Assembly: GCF_029784155.1 (NCBI RefSeq)
Contig: NC_073691.1
Location: forward strand, 144,120,461-144,184,460
Length of the DNA: 64,000 nt
DNA from: Uranotaenia lowii
Taxonomy: Eukaryota; Arthropoda; Insecta; Diptera; Culicidae
Direction: 5' to 3'
The position numbers and the translations under genes were made by a program. The first letter of the stretch is position 1. Every line of letters begins with the position of its first letter. Below, in pieces: positions 43,986 through 54,345 of this stretch. The notes below the pieces were generated by a model. It made no database searches and was not told where the DNA came from. It saw nothing but the letters and a program-made list of their open reading frames with translations.

Positions 43986-44071
43986 AGGAACTTCCTCCTT
44001 CTCTGAAGAGCTGACAGGCTCTCTTCATTCGCTATGGAGCCTTCTGGAGTTTCTACCAGTTGGACAGCAAG

Positions 44072-44460
44072 CTACATAGCTGGAGATCGCCGTAGACTTC
44101 TACAACCGAACGGATTAGGGCTTGCACTCTTTTCATTCTTCCTCTTATCATTATTAGTTTTAGTATTTTTAAACATTAGTGAATCCCACGAGTAGCTAGG
44201 GAAATAAACGGTCGACTGCGCCATGCAGCGATCACGAATGGTAAATGGAAAAAAAATCATCCCGACCACGAATCGAACTTGAGTTTTCTGATTTACCCCT
44301 CCGACACCTAACCAAGAGGCCAAATCGTCAGATGAAAACAGTCAAACAGTAGTCCTATTATTCAGTTGATATCATCGAGTTGAATTCGTTGATAGATTCT
44401 ACAGCAGAAAATGCTCATCACTATATTAATGGGGTCGATTCATGGTGCTTATACTGCCTC
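44072..44460. repeat. Partial copy of the 62415-63645 MITE family with tRNA-like stretch
   Basis: 44260-44460 matches 63230-63420 in the same orientation (AATCGAACT..GAG, GGCCAAATCGTCAGA, AATTCG..GAT.GATTC and GCAGAAAATGCTCAT). The minus strand of 44262-44332 carries a Pol III-like A box (TTGGCCTCTTGGTTAGG) and B box (AAGTTCGATTCG). Confidence 0.65.
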
Positions 44461-45002
44461 AGGAGCAGAGCCGGATTAAGCCATGGGGGGGCCAGGGGTA
44501 ATTTTTCTCGGGGGGGGGGGCCTTATCATCACCTTATCTCTAATTTAAAAAAAATGACCGGATAGATATTATGAATGATTTTCATATCATCATTGATCGT
44601 TTGGTTTTAAATTAATTAAATCCACGTTCCATAGAGATACAGATTTAAGAGTTTAAGAATTCAAAACTTTAAATCACGTTATATTCAGAACCAAAATTTA
44701 GTTTTTCAAACCTAAATCGTAATTTCAAATCAAGTTTTGAGATACAAAATATGAATTAAATTAAAAAAAAAAGATACAAAGTTACAATCAGAGCAAAAGC
44801 AAAATTTGCACCAAATGTTAATTTCAATTCTATGTCTTTGGAACACAAAAAAAAACCTTTTTCTGAGATGTTTTTGAATATGATTCTCATCAGATAAAAA
44901 ATTTTGTTTATCAAATTGTTATTCTAAATGTGACGAAAGTTTCATTCGACACCCTCGAAGCCAAAGGGGTATTAGTGCAAAAATGATCGGTTGAAAATCG
45001 GT
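44461..45002. other. AT-rich DNA; possible hAT-like G-rich end at its left edge
   Basis: CAGGAGCAGAGCCGGATTAA followed by G runs near 44459-44520 resembles degenerate hAT MITE ends, but no partner end was found. The rest is A-rich with no gene. Confidence 0.35.
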
Positions 45003-45180
45003 TGTTTCGATTATAGTCATTTTTATATCATTGTGCCACTCGCGACTTTTATCAGTTTTCGCACCAGTAATTGAAAAACTTATCTGTAACAGCTGTGTTC
45101 GATGTTCGATGGGCTCGAACTCACGGACATCCGCTCAGGAGGCAACTGATTTACCAACTGAGCTAAATCACAAGTCCCCA
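45003..45180 (-). repeat. tRNA-derived SINE, near full length
   Basis: Read from 45180 on the minus strand, it has an A box TTAGCTCAGTTGGTAAATC, a B box GAGTTCGAGCCCATC, a short unique body, then AGTCGCGAGTGGCACAATGA and a tail ACTATAATCGAAAC. The tail also occurs alone at 14460-14514 and 59915-59965, each with target duplications, so this is a retroposed family transcribed by Pol III. It is not a tRNA gene: no acceptor pairing. Confidence 0.75.
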
Positions 45181-46929
45181 TATTTTTAAAGCTTCATGAA
45201 AACAGACATTGGCAACTCCCAGGACTAAATAAATTTTACCTGAATAATTTGTACTTAACACATATACAGTTTTTAACTAGAGTATGCATTGTTCAAGCAA
45301 AAATGTTATAGGAAAAAAATGTCATCAAAACCCCTAACATGAGTCGGTTCTTCGTACGGCTTTGTCTCACACCGTCCTTACGCAATTTAGAGTAACGGAC
45401 ATTTTTAGAACTAGGGAACTTAATATGGATCACCTTGTCTAGCGCTCTTTTAAAACAACAAATCATGAAAAAAATTAGTGTAATATATTAAGTGCTCGGG
45501 ATTTAACTATAATTGTTAATTTTATTCATGATTTGTTGCTTTATGAGGAAGCTAGACAAGGTGGTCCAAAATAAGTCTTCTGGTCTAAAATAAGTTCGTT
45601 ACCCTACCATGCTTATGAAATTTGTATCTTTAAATACGAAATGTTAGTTTCCCAACTTTGTACACAAAACTTCGATGATTTCTTTTCAAAGTTATAAATG
45701 CAACTTCGCTCTCATTGGAAGTTTGTTCAACACAATTTCAACATGACATGCAGGTCAGCCTGAGGGTCATTTGCAGCAGATTTTTCATCCAGAAAAATCT
45801 CCGGGTAATCAACACCTTTTATTGCTCCCAGTCGGGCTGCGAAATGCATGTTCGCGCCATGATATCTAGCTTGCTTTCGCATCAAACAGTCAACGTTGGT
45901 GGCGAAACGTGTTCGAAAAAAAAATCCTGCAGCAGCAGCCATTTTGCAAACTCTGGCGTGGGGATCTTTCCTTTTTTCACTGGCCATACTTTTTAATTAA
46001 TTTGCAAATTCATTAAAATGTAATTAACAAACTGCAAAACACAGCCGGCTGCATATTTTTTCCCGCGCTCGCCAGATTACGTCCACTGTCCACCGAGCGA
46101 CCGGAACCGGACATACTTCTTGAACGAGGCCAGCTGACCGAGGCCAAATGGACCCGTGGAGCGTAATTAGAAGGACCATGGCACGTTTGAGGAGAGGAAT
46201 CGGGTGAGTCTTTAGTCCGTTGCCAACACCTGGCAGGGTCGGCCAGAATCAAGAATCAAGTCACGCAGGGAAGGCAACGAAATGAGAGAAGAAAATGCGG
46301 CAACCAAACCAAACCCAACCATAAACACGCCGCGCCTGTCTACGGATTATGGATGAATGAGTATGAAAAATAGGACCAGCATAAAAGGTCACTTCCGCAA
46401 CTGCGAAGCATAAAACAGTGTTGGAGGCTAGTTGGTTGTTGTTCGCTCTGGGACATCGGCAATTGTGGAAAAATGTGTTTTTGTCACACTTCCTGTTGCA
46501 TTGCTGCTGGTTGTTCATTTGTGGGATGGTTTTTTTGCTTCTTGCCGCAGTTATCCATTTCTTTGCAGGTGCTGATCACCCTTTGAAAATTCGCTGGAGC
46601 TACGCTGCAGTATGCATTCGGGTACGTTAAAAATGTCACTTCGCACCAAAATATGGGTAATTACCGGCACCACGAAAGAAGGGTGTTAAAAAACAATTTC
46701 TGCATCGAAAAACTAATAAAGCAAATTATTCAATAAACAGGGTGACAATAAAGTCTCCGAACTTTTTAAAACTGCGTTGAAACCGTAACCCTGCTTAGTA
46801 TTTAATTCAATCGAACCACCATGGAAAATAACCAGAAACGTTCGATGGAATCTTGGCAACAAAATTTATCTTTATTGGAGTAGAAAAGCCCATATGAAAA
46901 AGATTGACTCCGTCTCAGATACGCGTAAA
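45181..46929. other. Unique-looking sequence without a recognised gene
   Basis: 45690-46650 is better balanced in composition and not repeated. Opposed short frames at 45715-45996 (plus) and 45727-45987 (minus) overlap with no domain. No splice chain or RNA gene. Confidence 0.4.
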
Positions 46930-47049
46930 ACCCTCATCATTTGCATCAACAGATTACAATTCAAATCTGAATGATACATCGAGTACTTATATTTATCACA
47001 CAATACAAATAATACAATTTTCTCTAATAGCTATAATTATGAAGGTGCT

Positions 47050-47800
47050 GTGAAATATTCATATTTAATTTCTGATAAGAGTACTAAGAAACTTTCTTCT
47101 TCTTATACTCTTAAAAATGAAAAGGTTCCACCAATTACGGTCACGATTTCAGAATTCAATGCCTTTCGGACAGAAATCGTCACTTCCGTCAAGGATAAGA
47201 AGATTTCTTTTCATATCGGTCGAAGGGAAACTGCTCGTATATTGACGGAATCTTTTGATGATTTCCAAAAAATTTAAATTTTTTGAATAATCAAAAACAC
47301 TATTTTTTTACATACGACACCAAAAGTGATCGTCCTTTTAAAGTTGTACTTCGTGGTCTCACCGGCGATCAGACGCCGGATGAGATCACAACTGAATTGA
47401 ATTCTTTGTAAGGTTCTTCTCCGACTCAAGTAATTCCAATGAGGAAAAGAACCAACGCGAATAATACCAGTAGTTTTGGTTTTGCTCCTGAGCTTTATTT
47501 GATCAATTTTCAAACGGATCAGGTGAATAATCTGCAAATTCTTGAAAAGGCTCGTCTTATGTTTCATTAACAAGTCAAATTTGAACCTTTTCGAAAGTTT
47601 TCTTCCAATTTTCTACAAAATATAGCTCAATGTTGTCGATGTCACGCTTTTTGTCACGGCAGTAAAAATTGAAGAATGAATCTTGAAAATCTGAATGCCT
47701 TCTTGGTGGTAATAATCCACAAACTGAATTCTTCAAGTGTGTGAATTGCTCAGGTAATCATTCCTCCAATTCCATAGACTGTCCCGTAAGGGTAAAAAAA
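47050..47800 (+). pseudogene. Jockey/Juan ORF1 remnant
   Basis: The readable segment FRTEIVTSVKDKKISFHIGRRETARILTESFDDF is followed in other frames by DRPFKVVLRGLTGDQTPDEI, then APELYLINFQTDQVNNLQIL and a degenerate cysteine-knuckle stretch (CCRCHAFCHGSKN; CVNCSGNHSS). That order, a pre-RRM domain followed by CCHC knuckles, is typical of Juan and related Jockey-clade ORF1 proteins from mosquitoes. Stops and frameshifts are numerous. Confidence 0.8.
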
Positions 47801-48000
47801 GGCTTCTAGAAAAAATCCCAAACTTGGCAGTAAAAATTCTGCTCCTCCATCCTCTTTTTCGTTTTCACATGTCAGGTCAGAAAAAAATCTCCTAACGCTT
47901 CCAAAACTCACCTCATTTTATTTCCTCGTAAGCCAAGAGCTGAATTTTTGAAACCAAATGAAAATCATTCCATAACTTTTAATGGGGTTTCATTAGAATG

Positions 48001-50662
48001 CACAGTGGTCCAAAATGCGAAAAACGTGATCGTTGCTTATAACTTTTTTAGGTCACATTTTAGCATATCGGTGTCTTCGGAGAAGTTTGTCAGTAAAATC
48101 AGCTCTATAATAAAAAAAACTATTGTTTTTCTGATTAATCTCCCTACAAGTGAGATAAAATTTCTAACTTCTCTGTTATACGTTTTAGCTCTTTGATGTC
48201 TTCGACAAACTTGTTAAAAATCAAATTTTCTACAACTTTGTCTCAGATGTCAAGTTTCTAAAATAATTATTATCCGAGATATCGGCCAAATAAGAAACTT
48301 AACCTCTAAAAATCAGTTTTTTAATAATAACTTTTTTCAGTAAATTTTAAGTTTAATAAAAAGTTACACAAAGTTGTTTGCCTTACTAAAATACACCACT
48401 TTGTTGAACATTTCAAGTTTGTAAAATGTGATACTGCAGAGCTATGTTAAAAAGATTACCGAAAATAGGACTTTTTCACGCCTTATTTTACAAACACCGG
48501 GCAACATCGGGCAGCCCGCTTTAGATGCAAAATAAAGTTGAAGACTTCGTCTACAAGATGCAGGTACAATCGTCAGTATCCACTTGTATCCAAGCGAGAT
48601 ACATCAATTTTACTTTTCCATGTTTGCATTAAAAACAACGATTTCTATGAAAGCACATACAGCGCATTCTACTAGGTAGGGGAAAGGTTTCCTAAATGGG
48701 CCTATCGGGTTAAATGACCCTACGGCTGTTTGATGAAATGGCTGACTAGACAGCTTATCCGACCAATGCATTTTGAGGGTGACACGCTTAGAACATAAGG
48801 CAAGAAAGATTTTTATGAATTTACTAACTAAAAAAAATTTAAAAAATCATACAAGGTTTTGATACATTTTGATGTAATATTTCGACTTTTAAAAATTTGA
48901 GTATAATTGAGTATAAGCTTAAAAGAAAAACTAGGATGGGTTTTGTTTCTTATTCAAATGAACTTAAGAAATTAAACATATTTCAGCTTTAGTGGAGATT
49001 TAATAATGATTATATAGTGGAATAAGAGAGTGTTTTTGTATGCCCCCATCCTGTTTGTAAAATGCTTCCATCATAAAATAACAGGTTAAATAGAATAAAT
49101 AAATGATTTTTATCATTGGACCTTCAAATCAAAGCTCTGAATATTATCTTAAGAGAAAATCGAAGATCTAAAAACAGATTTGATAAAGTTTTTCTCATGG
49201 ATGAACTGCCTCCATAGTATGGCAAACCTAACTTTTGTTTTATTCCATAAAATTATAATAAACATAGATTTTTAAAAAACTTCAGTTTTGTCGTACGGAA
49301 ATTATTACTTTCTAGCAGTTTCAATGAAATTATACGGAAATATTGCCCAAGAAATAGAAATTTTGTTCAAAACATAAATAGGCGCATTTAGCCCGCACGG
49401 TATGTATATTATAATTTTGTGGAATAAAACAAAAGTTAGGGTTGCCATACTTCCAGTTCATTCATGAGAAAAACTTTATCAAATCTGTCTTTAGATCTTC
49501 AATTCATTCTTAAGATGTCATTCAGAGCTTAGATTTGAAGGTTCAGTGATAAAAATCATTTAATTTTTCTATTTAATCTGTTATTTTAGGATGGAGGCAT
49601 TTTACAAACATGATGGGGGCATACAAAAACACTCTATTATTCCACTAAATAATCATTATTAAACGTCCACAAAAGCTGAAATATGTTTAATTTCTTAAGT
49701 TCATTTGAGTAAGAAACAAAAACCATCCTAGTTTTTGTTTTAAACTTGTTTACGTATAATTTTAAAAGTCGAAATATTACATCAGAATGTATCAAAACCT
49801 TGTATGATTTTTTAAATATTTTTGAGTTTATAAAATCATAAAATTCTTTCTTGCTTTATGTTCTAAGCGTATCACCCTCAAAATGCATTGGTCAGATAAG
49901 CTGTCTAGTCAGCCATTTCGCCAAACAGCCGTAGGGTCATTTAACCCGATAGGCCCATTTAGGAAACCTTTCCCCTACCTAGTAGAATGCGCTGTATGTG
50001 CTTTCATAGAAATCGTTGTGTTTAATGCAAACATGGAAAAGTAAAATTGATGTATCTCGCTCGGATACAAGTGGATACTGACGATTGTACCTGCATCTTG
50101 TAGACGAAATCTTCGACTTTATTTTGCATCTAAAGCGGGCTGCCCGATGTTGCCCGGTGTTTGTAAAATGACTCGTGAAAAAGCCCTATTTTCGGTAATC
50201 TTTTTAACATAGTTCTGCAGCATCGCATTTTACAAACTAGAAATGTTCAACAAAGTGGTGTATTTTAGTAAGGCAAACAACTTTGTGTAACTTTTTATTA
50301 AACTTAAAATTTACTGAAAAAGGTTATTATTGAAAAACTGATTTTTAGAGGTTAAGTTTCTTATTTGGCCGATATCTCGGATAATAATTATTTAAGAAAC
50401 TTGACATCTGAGACAAAGTTGTAGAAAATTTGATTTTTAGTTTGTTTGATTTGAGTTTGTCGAAGACATCAAAGAGCTAAAACCTATAACAGAGAAGTTA
50501 GAAATTTTATCTCACTTGTAGGGAGATTAATCAGAAAAACAATAGTTTTTTATTATAGAGCTGATTTTACTGACAAACTTCTCCGAAGACACCGATATGC
50601 TAAAATGTGACCTAAAAAAGTTATAAGCAACGATCACGTTTTTCGCATTTTGGACCACTGTG
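48001..50662. mobile_element. 2.66 kb palindromic transposon with CACAGTG ends and 5 bp target duplication
   Basis: The ends CACAGTGGTCCAAAATGCGA and its exact complement bound the element. GAATG flanks both sides (47996-48000 and 50663-50667); the related LINE copy at 59060 shows the empty site with one GAATG. The outer arms (48001-48678 and 49976-50662) are near-perfect inverted copies of about 680 bp. CACAGTG is the RAG recombination-signal heptamer and the type of end used by Transib transposons, which also duplicate 5 bp. No transposase; it would depend on one supplied in trans. Confidence 0.88.
48677..49977. mobile_element. Inner palindromic MITE, TAGGGGAAAGG ends, at the centre of the outer palindrome
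   Basis: The ends TAGGGGAAAGGTTTCCTAAA and the exact complement lie at a TA on each side. The arms are about 580-600 bp each with somewhat more divergence than the outer arms, and the loop is at about 49269-49400. The outer sequence reads CTACTAGG on the left and CCTAGTAG on the right, so removing this element leaves a perfect outer palindrome with TA at its tip. The core TAGGGGA is shared with the other TA MITEs here. Confidence 0.85.
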
Positions 50663-51031
50663 GAATGGTCTGATCAAGTGAAGTACTTGGGACCATAGAA
50701 GATATTTAATCAAAATTTAATTAATATACTAAATCTCTTTATTCCCTCATCAACAGGAAATCCAGACTTTGCCTGAGGAATAAGTTGCTCATATATAACC
50801 AGATATTCCGTCCAGCGATAATGTATGCAGTTTCGATTTGGTCTAACTTCGGCATGACGAGAAAGAAAGTCATCCAGAGAATTCAGAACGAGGTTCTGAA
50901 AATGATTTTACGGCTTCCCTCGGATTGCGGACATTGAATCGATCGAAGAGATGGCCAATAAAATCATTTCTAACTTCAGAGGAAAATCGACGCTGTCCTC
51001 TATCGCAGAGATCCCTTCTCTATACAATTAG
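50663..51031 (+). pseudogene. Jockey/Juan reverse transcriptase C-terminal tail, copy A
   Basis: This continues the protein after the palindrome: YTKSLYSLINRKSRLC-like, then IMYAVSIWSNFGMTRKKVIQRI and EEMANKIISNFRGKSTLSSIAEI, ending TAG at 51029-51031. It matches 59060-59468 closely, with frame damage near 50890-50940 (a small deletion relative to copy B). Confidence 0.75.
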
Positions 51032-51035
51032 TTGA

Positions 51036-53484
51036 ATTCAGTTTTATTTTCAGTATTACGTTTATTTTTTTTTTTTAACTACATGTGCTTCTATGAGGAT
51101 ATATTGATAGTTCTTTACGAACACTACCTTATCGGAAGGCTTCAGCCCTAACCTCTTAACAAGAATGAAACGAATAATTTATCAAAAGGACGTACCTAAA
51201 ACGCGATTTTCCTAAGACAAAATTGCCGTTTTCGTCTCTTCGAGAAACCAGTTGACTTTTCAGTGCTTCGATTTTGAGTGCTACCCAGTGGAGCCAGATG
51301 TCTGCTCATATGCATTCTGTAGCGATCAGGTTGGCATAGCCTAGAGATTAGATAAAAATCAGGAAATCACGAACATCAAAACAGATCTGTTCAAGTTGTC
51401 AACGAATAAAGATGTACCTTTCAAGCTCCAAGTCTTCCAATTAACCTCGTCATCCATCAATTCAGATTTCTGGCGTTTATCGTCTGCAACAGGCTTCCGA
51501 AAAGTACTGACGAACGACAGTATTCTTGCGAACGTCGCACATGCACCTCGATGAAAGCTTCCCGAATATTTCTTCCCCGACAGTTTTTAAAGGAGCGGTC
51601 GTGCGATGTACAGCGATGTCTTGTTTTACCTCATGCGAGAGTTTGTTCGTGGGTATGAAAGTTTTTAAAGCTCCGTAACAGTTTTGGGAAAATCTTCGTG
51701 ACAGTTTTCAATGCGTTGAATTTCGCATGACAGTACTACTTACTCCGTCCGACTGTAGCCGAGATTCCCTCGGGCCGAGTTAATTTCGAACGAATGTATT
51801 TTCCTTTTGCTTGAAGCTACTGCGCGTGGTAATCACCCTCCCCACCCCTTTCCGCCTAACCTGTACCGGCACCACACATCGCGTTACGCCTCGGTCGTTT
51901 GCTGCTGCTCGGTGTGAGTATATGGCTCGTTCGATCTATTCGAACCGAGCAGCAGCGCATACGATCGGGCATGGGTACGGTATGGGCACGACAGTCCTGC
52001 CCAAAACTGTCACGCCGTGCAGCCGACAGTTAGGATGAAATTTTTTTCGAAACAGGAGGGGATGAAAACCGAACTGTCGGTTGGGTTCGCTACAGCTTTA
52101 AGCACAACATTTTCGGCAACGCATGCTTTGAGCCCATTGTTCAGATACAGCCTGGATTCTCGCACGTGTGCGATTCAGCCGAAGCGTTTCGATTCGTTAC
52201 CGACGGTACAGCAGCGAACCGAGTGGTAAGGAAAACCGAGACAGTTTGTTTGGCAAGAAAAAAGCTGTCATAGCAAAGCTGTACTTTTCGGAAGCCTGGT
52301 CTGGAATATTGGTTAAATTGAGTTTTCTCCTTTTTATGTGCATTAAGCCCGCCTCTCTCCTATGTGGAGTGCTCTGGTTGTTTATCTCGTAATTTATTTG
52401 TTGCCTTTTGTTGCAAATCTACACGTCCAACGTGGCCCTGAGGAAGGGTTTCGTTTTCCACTTTATTTCATCAATCTTTTTTCCAACTTTCCCTGATCTG
52501 TCATGTGTCCTGGATGGCACGTAAAAAATTTAAATTATTCATATGTAGGAAACAAAGACAATTCTAGGCTCATAAATATTTCCCACATTTTCCAATATAC
52601 ACCACGCGCACAAATCAATCAAATCGGCCCAACGTGATCGTAGTCGGGAAAAACTGAACTGTCTGGAATAGAATCTTGCCTCCGGGCGAAAACGGATCTG
52701 ATTTCTTCCATCATCACGTACCGAGGGGTTCCCAAATGTGGCAAACATGCGTTGTGATTTCGGGTCCCTTCTTCCACCCAGGACGAGAACGTTCTGCGTT
52801 GGCACCCAAACAACATCCGCCATTTGTCGCCGTTCGGTCATAAATCTCGCACATAGGAGAGCCGGCCCACCATATCGTACTTTCGAGTTGCTTCAAACGG
52901 TCCCATGTGCCCATTACTCAACGGAACGCAACTGTGCCTCCCGGAGGGCTTTGGCAGATGTACTCCGACAAGCTATGAACGTTTCGGGGACCGGCATCGG
53001 ACAGTCACCGGAAACAGCCCTTGCAGACAACGCACGTCAACGCCATCAAATACTCGACAGCATCCGAGAGGGGCGGGGCAGGCAGAGAGAAAAAAGTCGT
53101 CGATGAAATCGACCGGGTGTGTCCGTGGGCCAACCAGCCATTTCGGAGGACATATTGTGGTATTTTAATCGGCACAGTATACGGCTGCTGTCTGGCTGCA
53201 GTGGCAAATTTGTTTGTAATGGGATTGTTAATCCGCTGGGATTATGAGCAGAAATGAAAAAGTGCTCCCGCAATTTACAATGAGGGTTATTGAAGAACCG
53301 TTCTGTCACTTACCACATTGAATGTACCTAATTGACTCTCGCAAACGCGGCTTTATCGGGATAATGAACACTTCAAAATATTGGGATATCCAACAAGTCG
53401 AAAAGCTAACGTGCAATTGGAAATTTTACAAGTATGTAATCATGGTAAAATGACTCAGTTGACATAAAACCCTACTCAAAGACA
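51036..53484. other. Sequence without a recognised gene; GACAGT/ACTGTC-rich part
   Basis: 51520-52270 holds about nine GACAGT or ACTGTC words and a hairpin GCTGCTGCTCGGT / ACCGAGCAGCAGC at about 51899-51957. 52540-53260 is GC-balanced with overlapping frames on both strands (52738-53106 plus and 52539-52841 minus) that lack a domain. It is possibly unique host DNA; no splice chain was found. Confidence 0.4.
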
Positions 53485-53489
53485 TTTTG

Positions 53490-54345
53490 GAAATTAACTA
53501 AAATTATGAAAAAGCCCCAGAAGCCAATTTCTACTTTGAAAGATGGGAATAAACTTCTTTTAACTAATGCAGAAAAAGCTCAAAAATTAGCCCAACAATT
53601 TGAGTCTGCTCATGGTTTTAATTTAAACGTTGTAAGTCCAATTGATCTCAAATTTCCATTGAATTTTATGATGTTCTTTTTAAGCAAAATGTATTTGAAA
53701 GTTTTTGTGAGACAAATATTGATGAACTTAAATTGATTTTCAAAAAATTTAAAAATATGAAAGCTCCGGGGGAAGATGGGATTTTCAATATTCATATTGA
53801 AAAGTTGCTTGAACGCACTTTAAACTTTTTAGTTAAAATTTTCAATAAATATTTTCACTTGGCTTGTTTTCCCAATAAATGTAAAAATGCCAAAGAAACT
53901 CCAATTTTGAAACCTGGGAAAAGCGCTTCAGAGCCTTCAAGTTATCGAGTTTGTTTCCTTCTTTAAGTAAACTATTTGAGAGAGTTATTTTGCATAATAA
54001 ATCAGAATTCTATTTTCCCTGATGAACAATTTGGTTTTCGTCATGAATATTCTACTACACATCAACTTTTGAGTGTAACAAATATGATTAACGCTAGCAA
54101 ATCTGAAGGTTATTCAACTGGTGTTGCACTTTTAGATATTGAAAATGCTTTTGACAGTGTTTGGAACAAAGGTTTAGTGGCTAAATTAGCTCGATTAGAT
54201 TTTCCTCCATATCTTACCAAAATTATTCAAAATTACTCGACTAGCCAAACCTCACAAGTAAGCTATCAAAATTTATGCTCTGAAAGGACACCCATTAGAG
54301 CTTGTGTCCCTCATGGTAGTATACTTGGGCCAATTTTATACAATA
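53490..54345 (+). pseudogene. Jockey/Juan reverse transcriptase, N-terminal part
   Basis: The blocks are TKIMKKPQKPISTLKDGNKLL, then KNMKAPGEDGIFNIHIEKL, NKCKNAKETPILKPGKSASEP, DEQFGFRHEYSTTHQLL, ALLDIENAFDSVW and CVPHGSILGPILYN. This phrase set is characteristic of mosquito Juan/Jockey elements. The usual GVPQG box reads CVPHG, and frameshifts occur near 53680, 53720 and 53960, so it is dead. Confidence 0.88.

Larger units (their letters stand above)
36801..44070 (-). mobile_element. R1-like LINE, minus strand, split by a 4.5 kb DNA transposon
   Basis: ORF1 is at about 44060-43153, part of the reverse transcriptase at about 43010-42148, and the rest at about 37604-36801. The two RT parts join at WMHS..SLQLAHFKTEM once the transposon at 37605-42147 is removed. 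The endonuclease region expected between ORF1 and RT is missing, so the copy had an internal deletion. A cysteine-rich zinc-finger-like motif (CLTCGDVDGTPEHVVF) is at the C-terminus near 36870, as in R1 and related clades. The copy is inactive. Confidence 0.85.
46930..51035 (+). mobile_element. Jockey/Juan-type LINE, internally deleted, hosting a palindromic transposon
   Basis: ORF1 remnants (about 47050-47800) are followed directly by the last part of the reverse transcriptase (47876-48000 and 50663-51031). The endonuclease and most of the RT are deleted. The 2662 bp element at 48001-50662 sits in the tail part. The same tail sequence occurs intact in the copy at 53485-59470. Confidence 0.85.

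Noticed and set aside
45108..45178. A tRNA gene (minus strand)
   Set aside because: A and B boxes are present but the acceptor stem does not pair, and the downstream body and tail match a SINE.
48001..50662. Assembly artefact (inverted duplication) as explanation of the palindrome
   Set aside because: The exact 5 bp target duplication, an empty site in the sister LINE and arm divergence argue for a real element, although long reads across the centre would settle it.
52539..53106. Opposed frames of 100-122 codons that might be a gene or a BEL/gypsy integrase end
   Set aside because: No catalytic or chromodomain-like motif, no splice chain, and both strands are equally open; probably chance in GC-balanced DNA.
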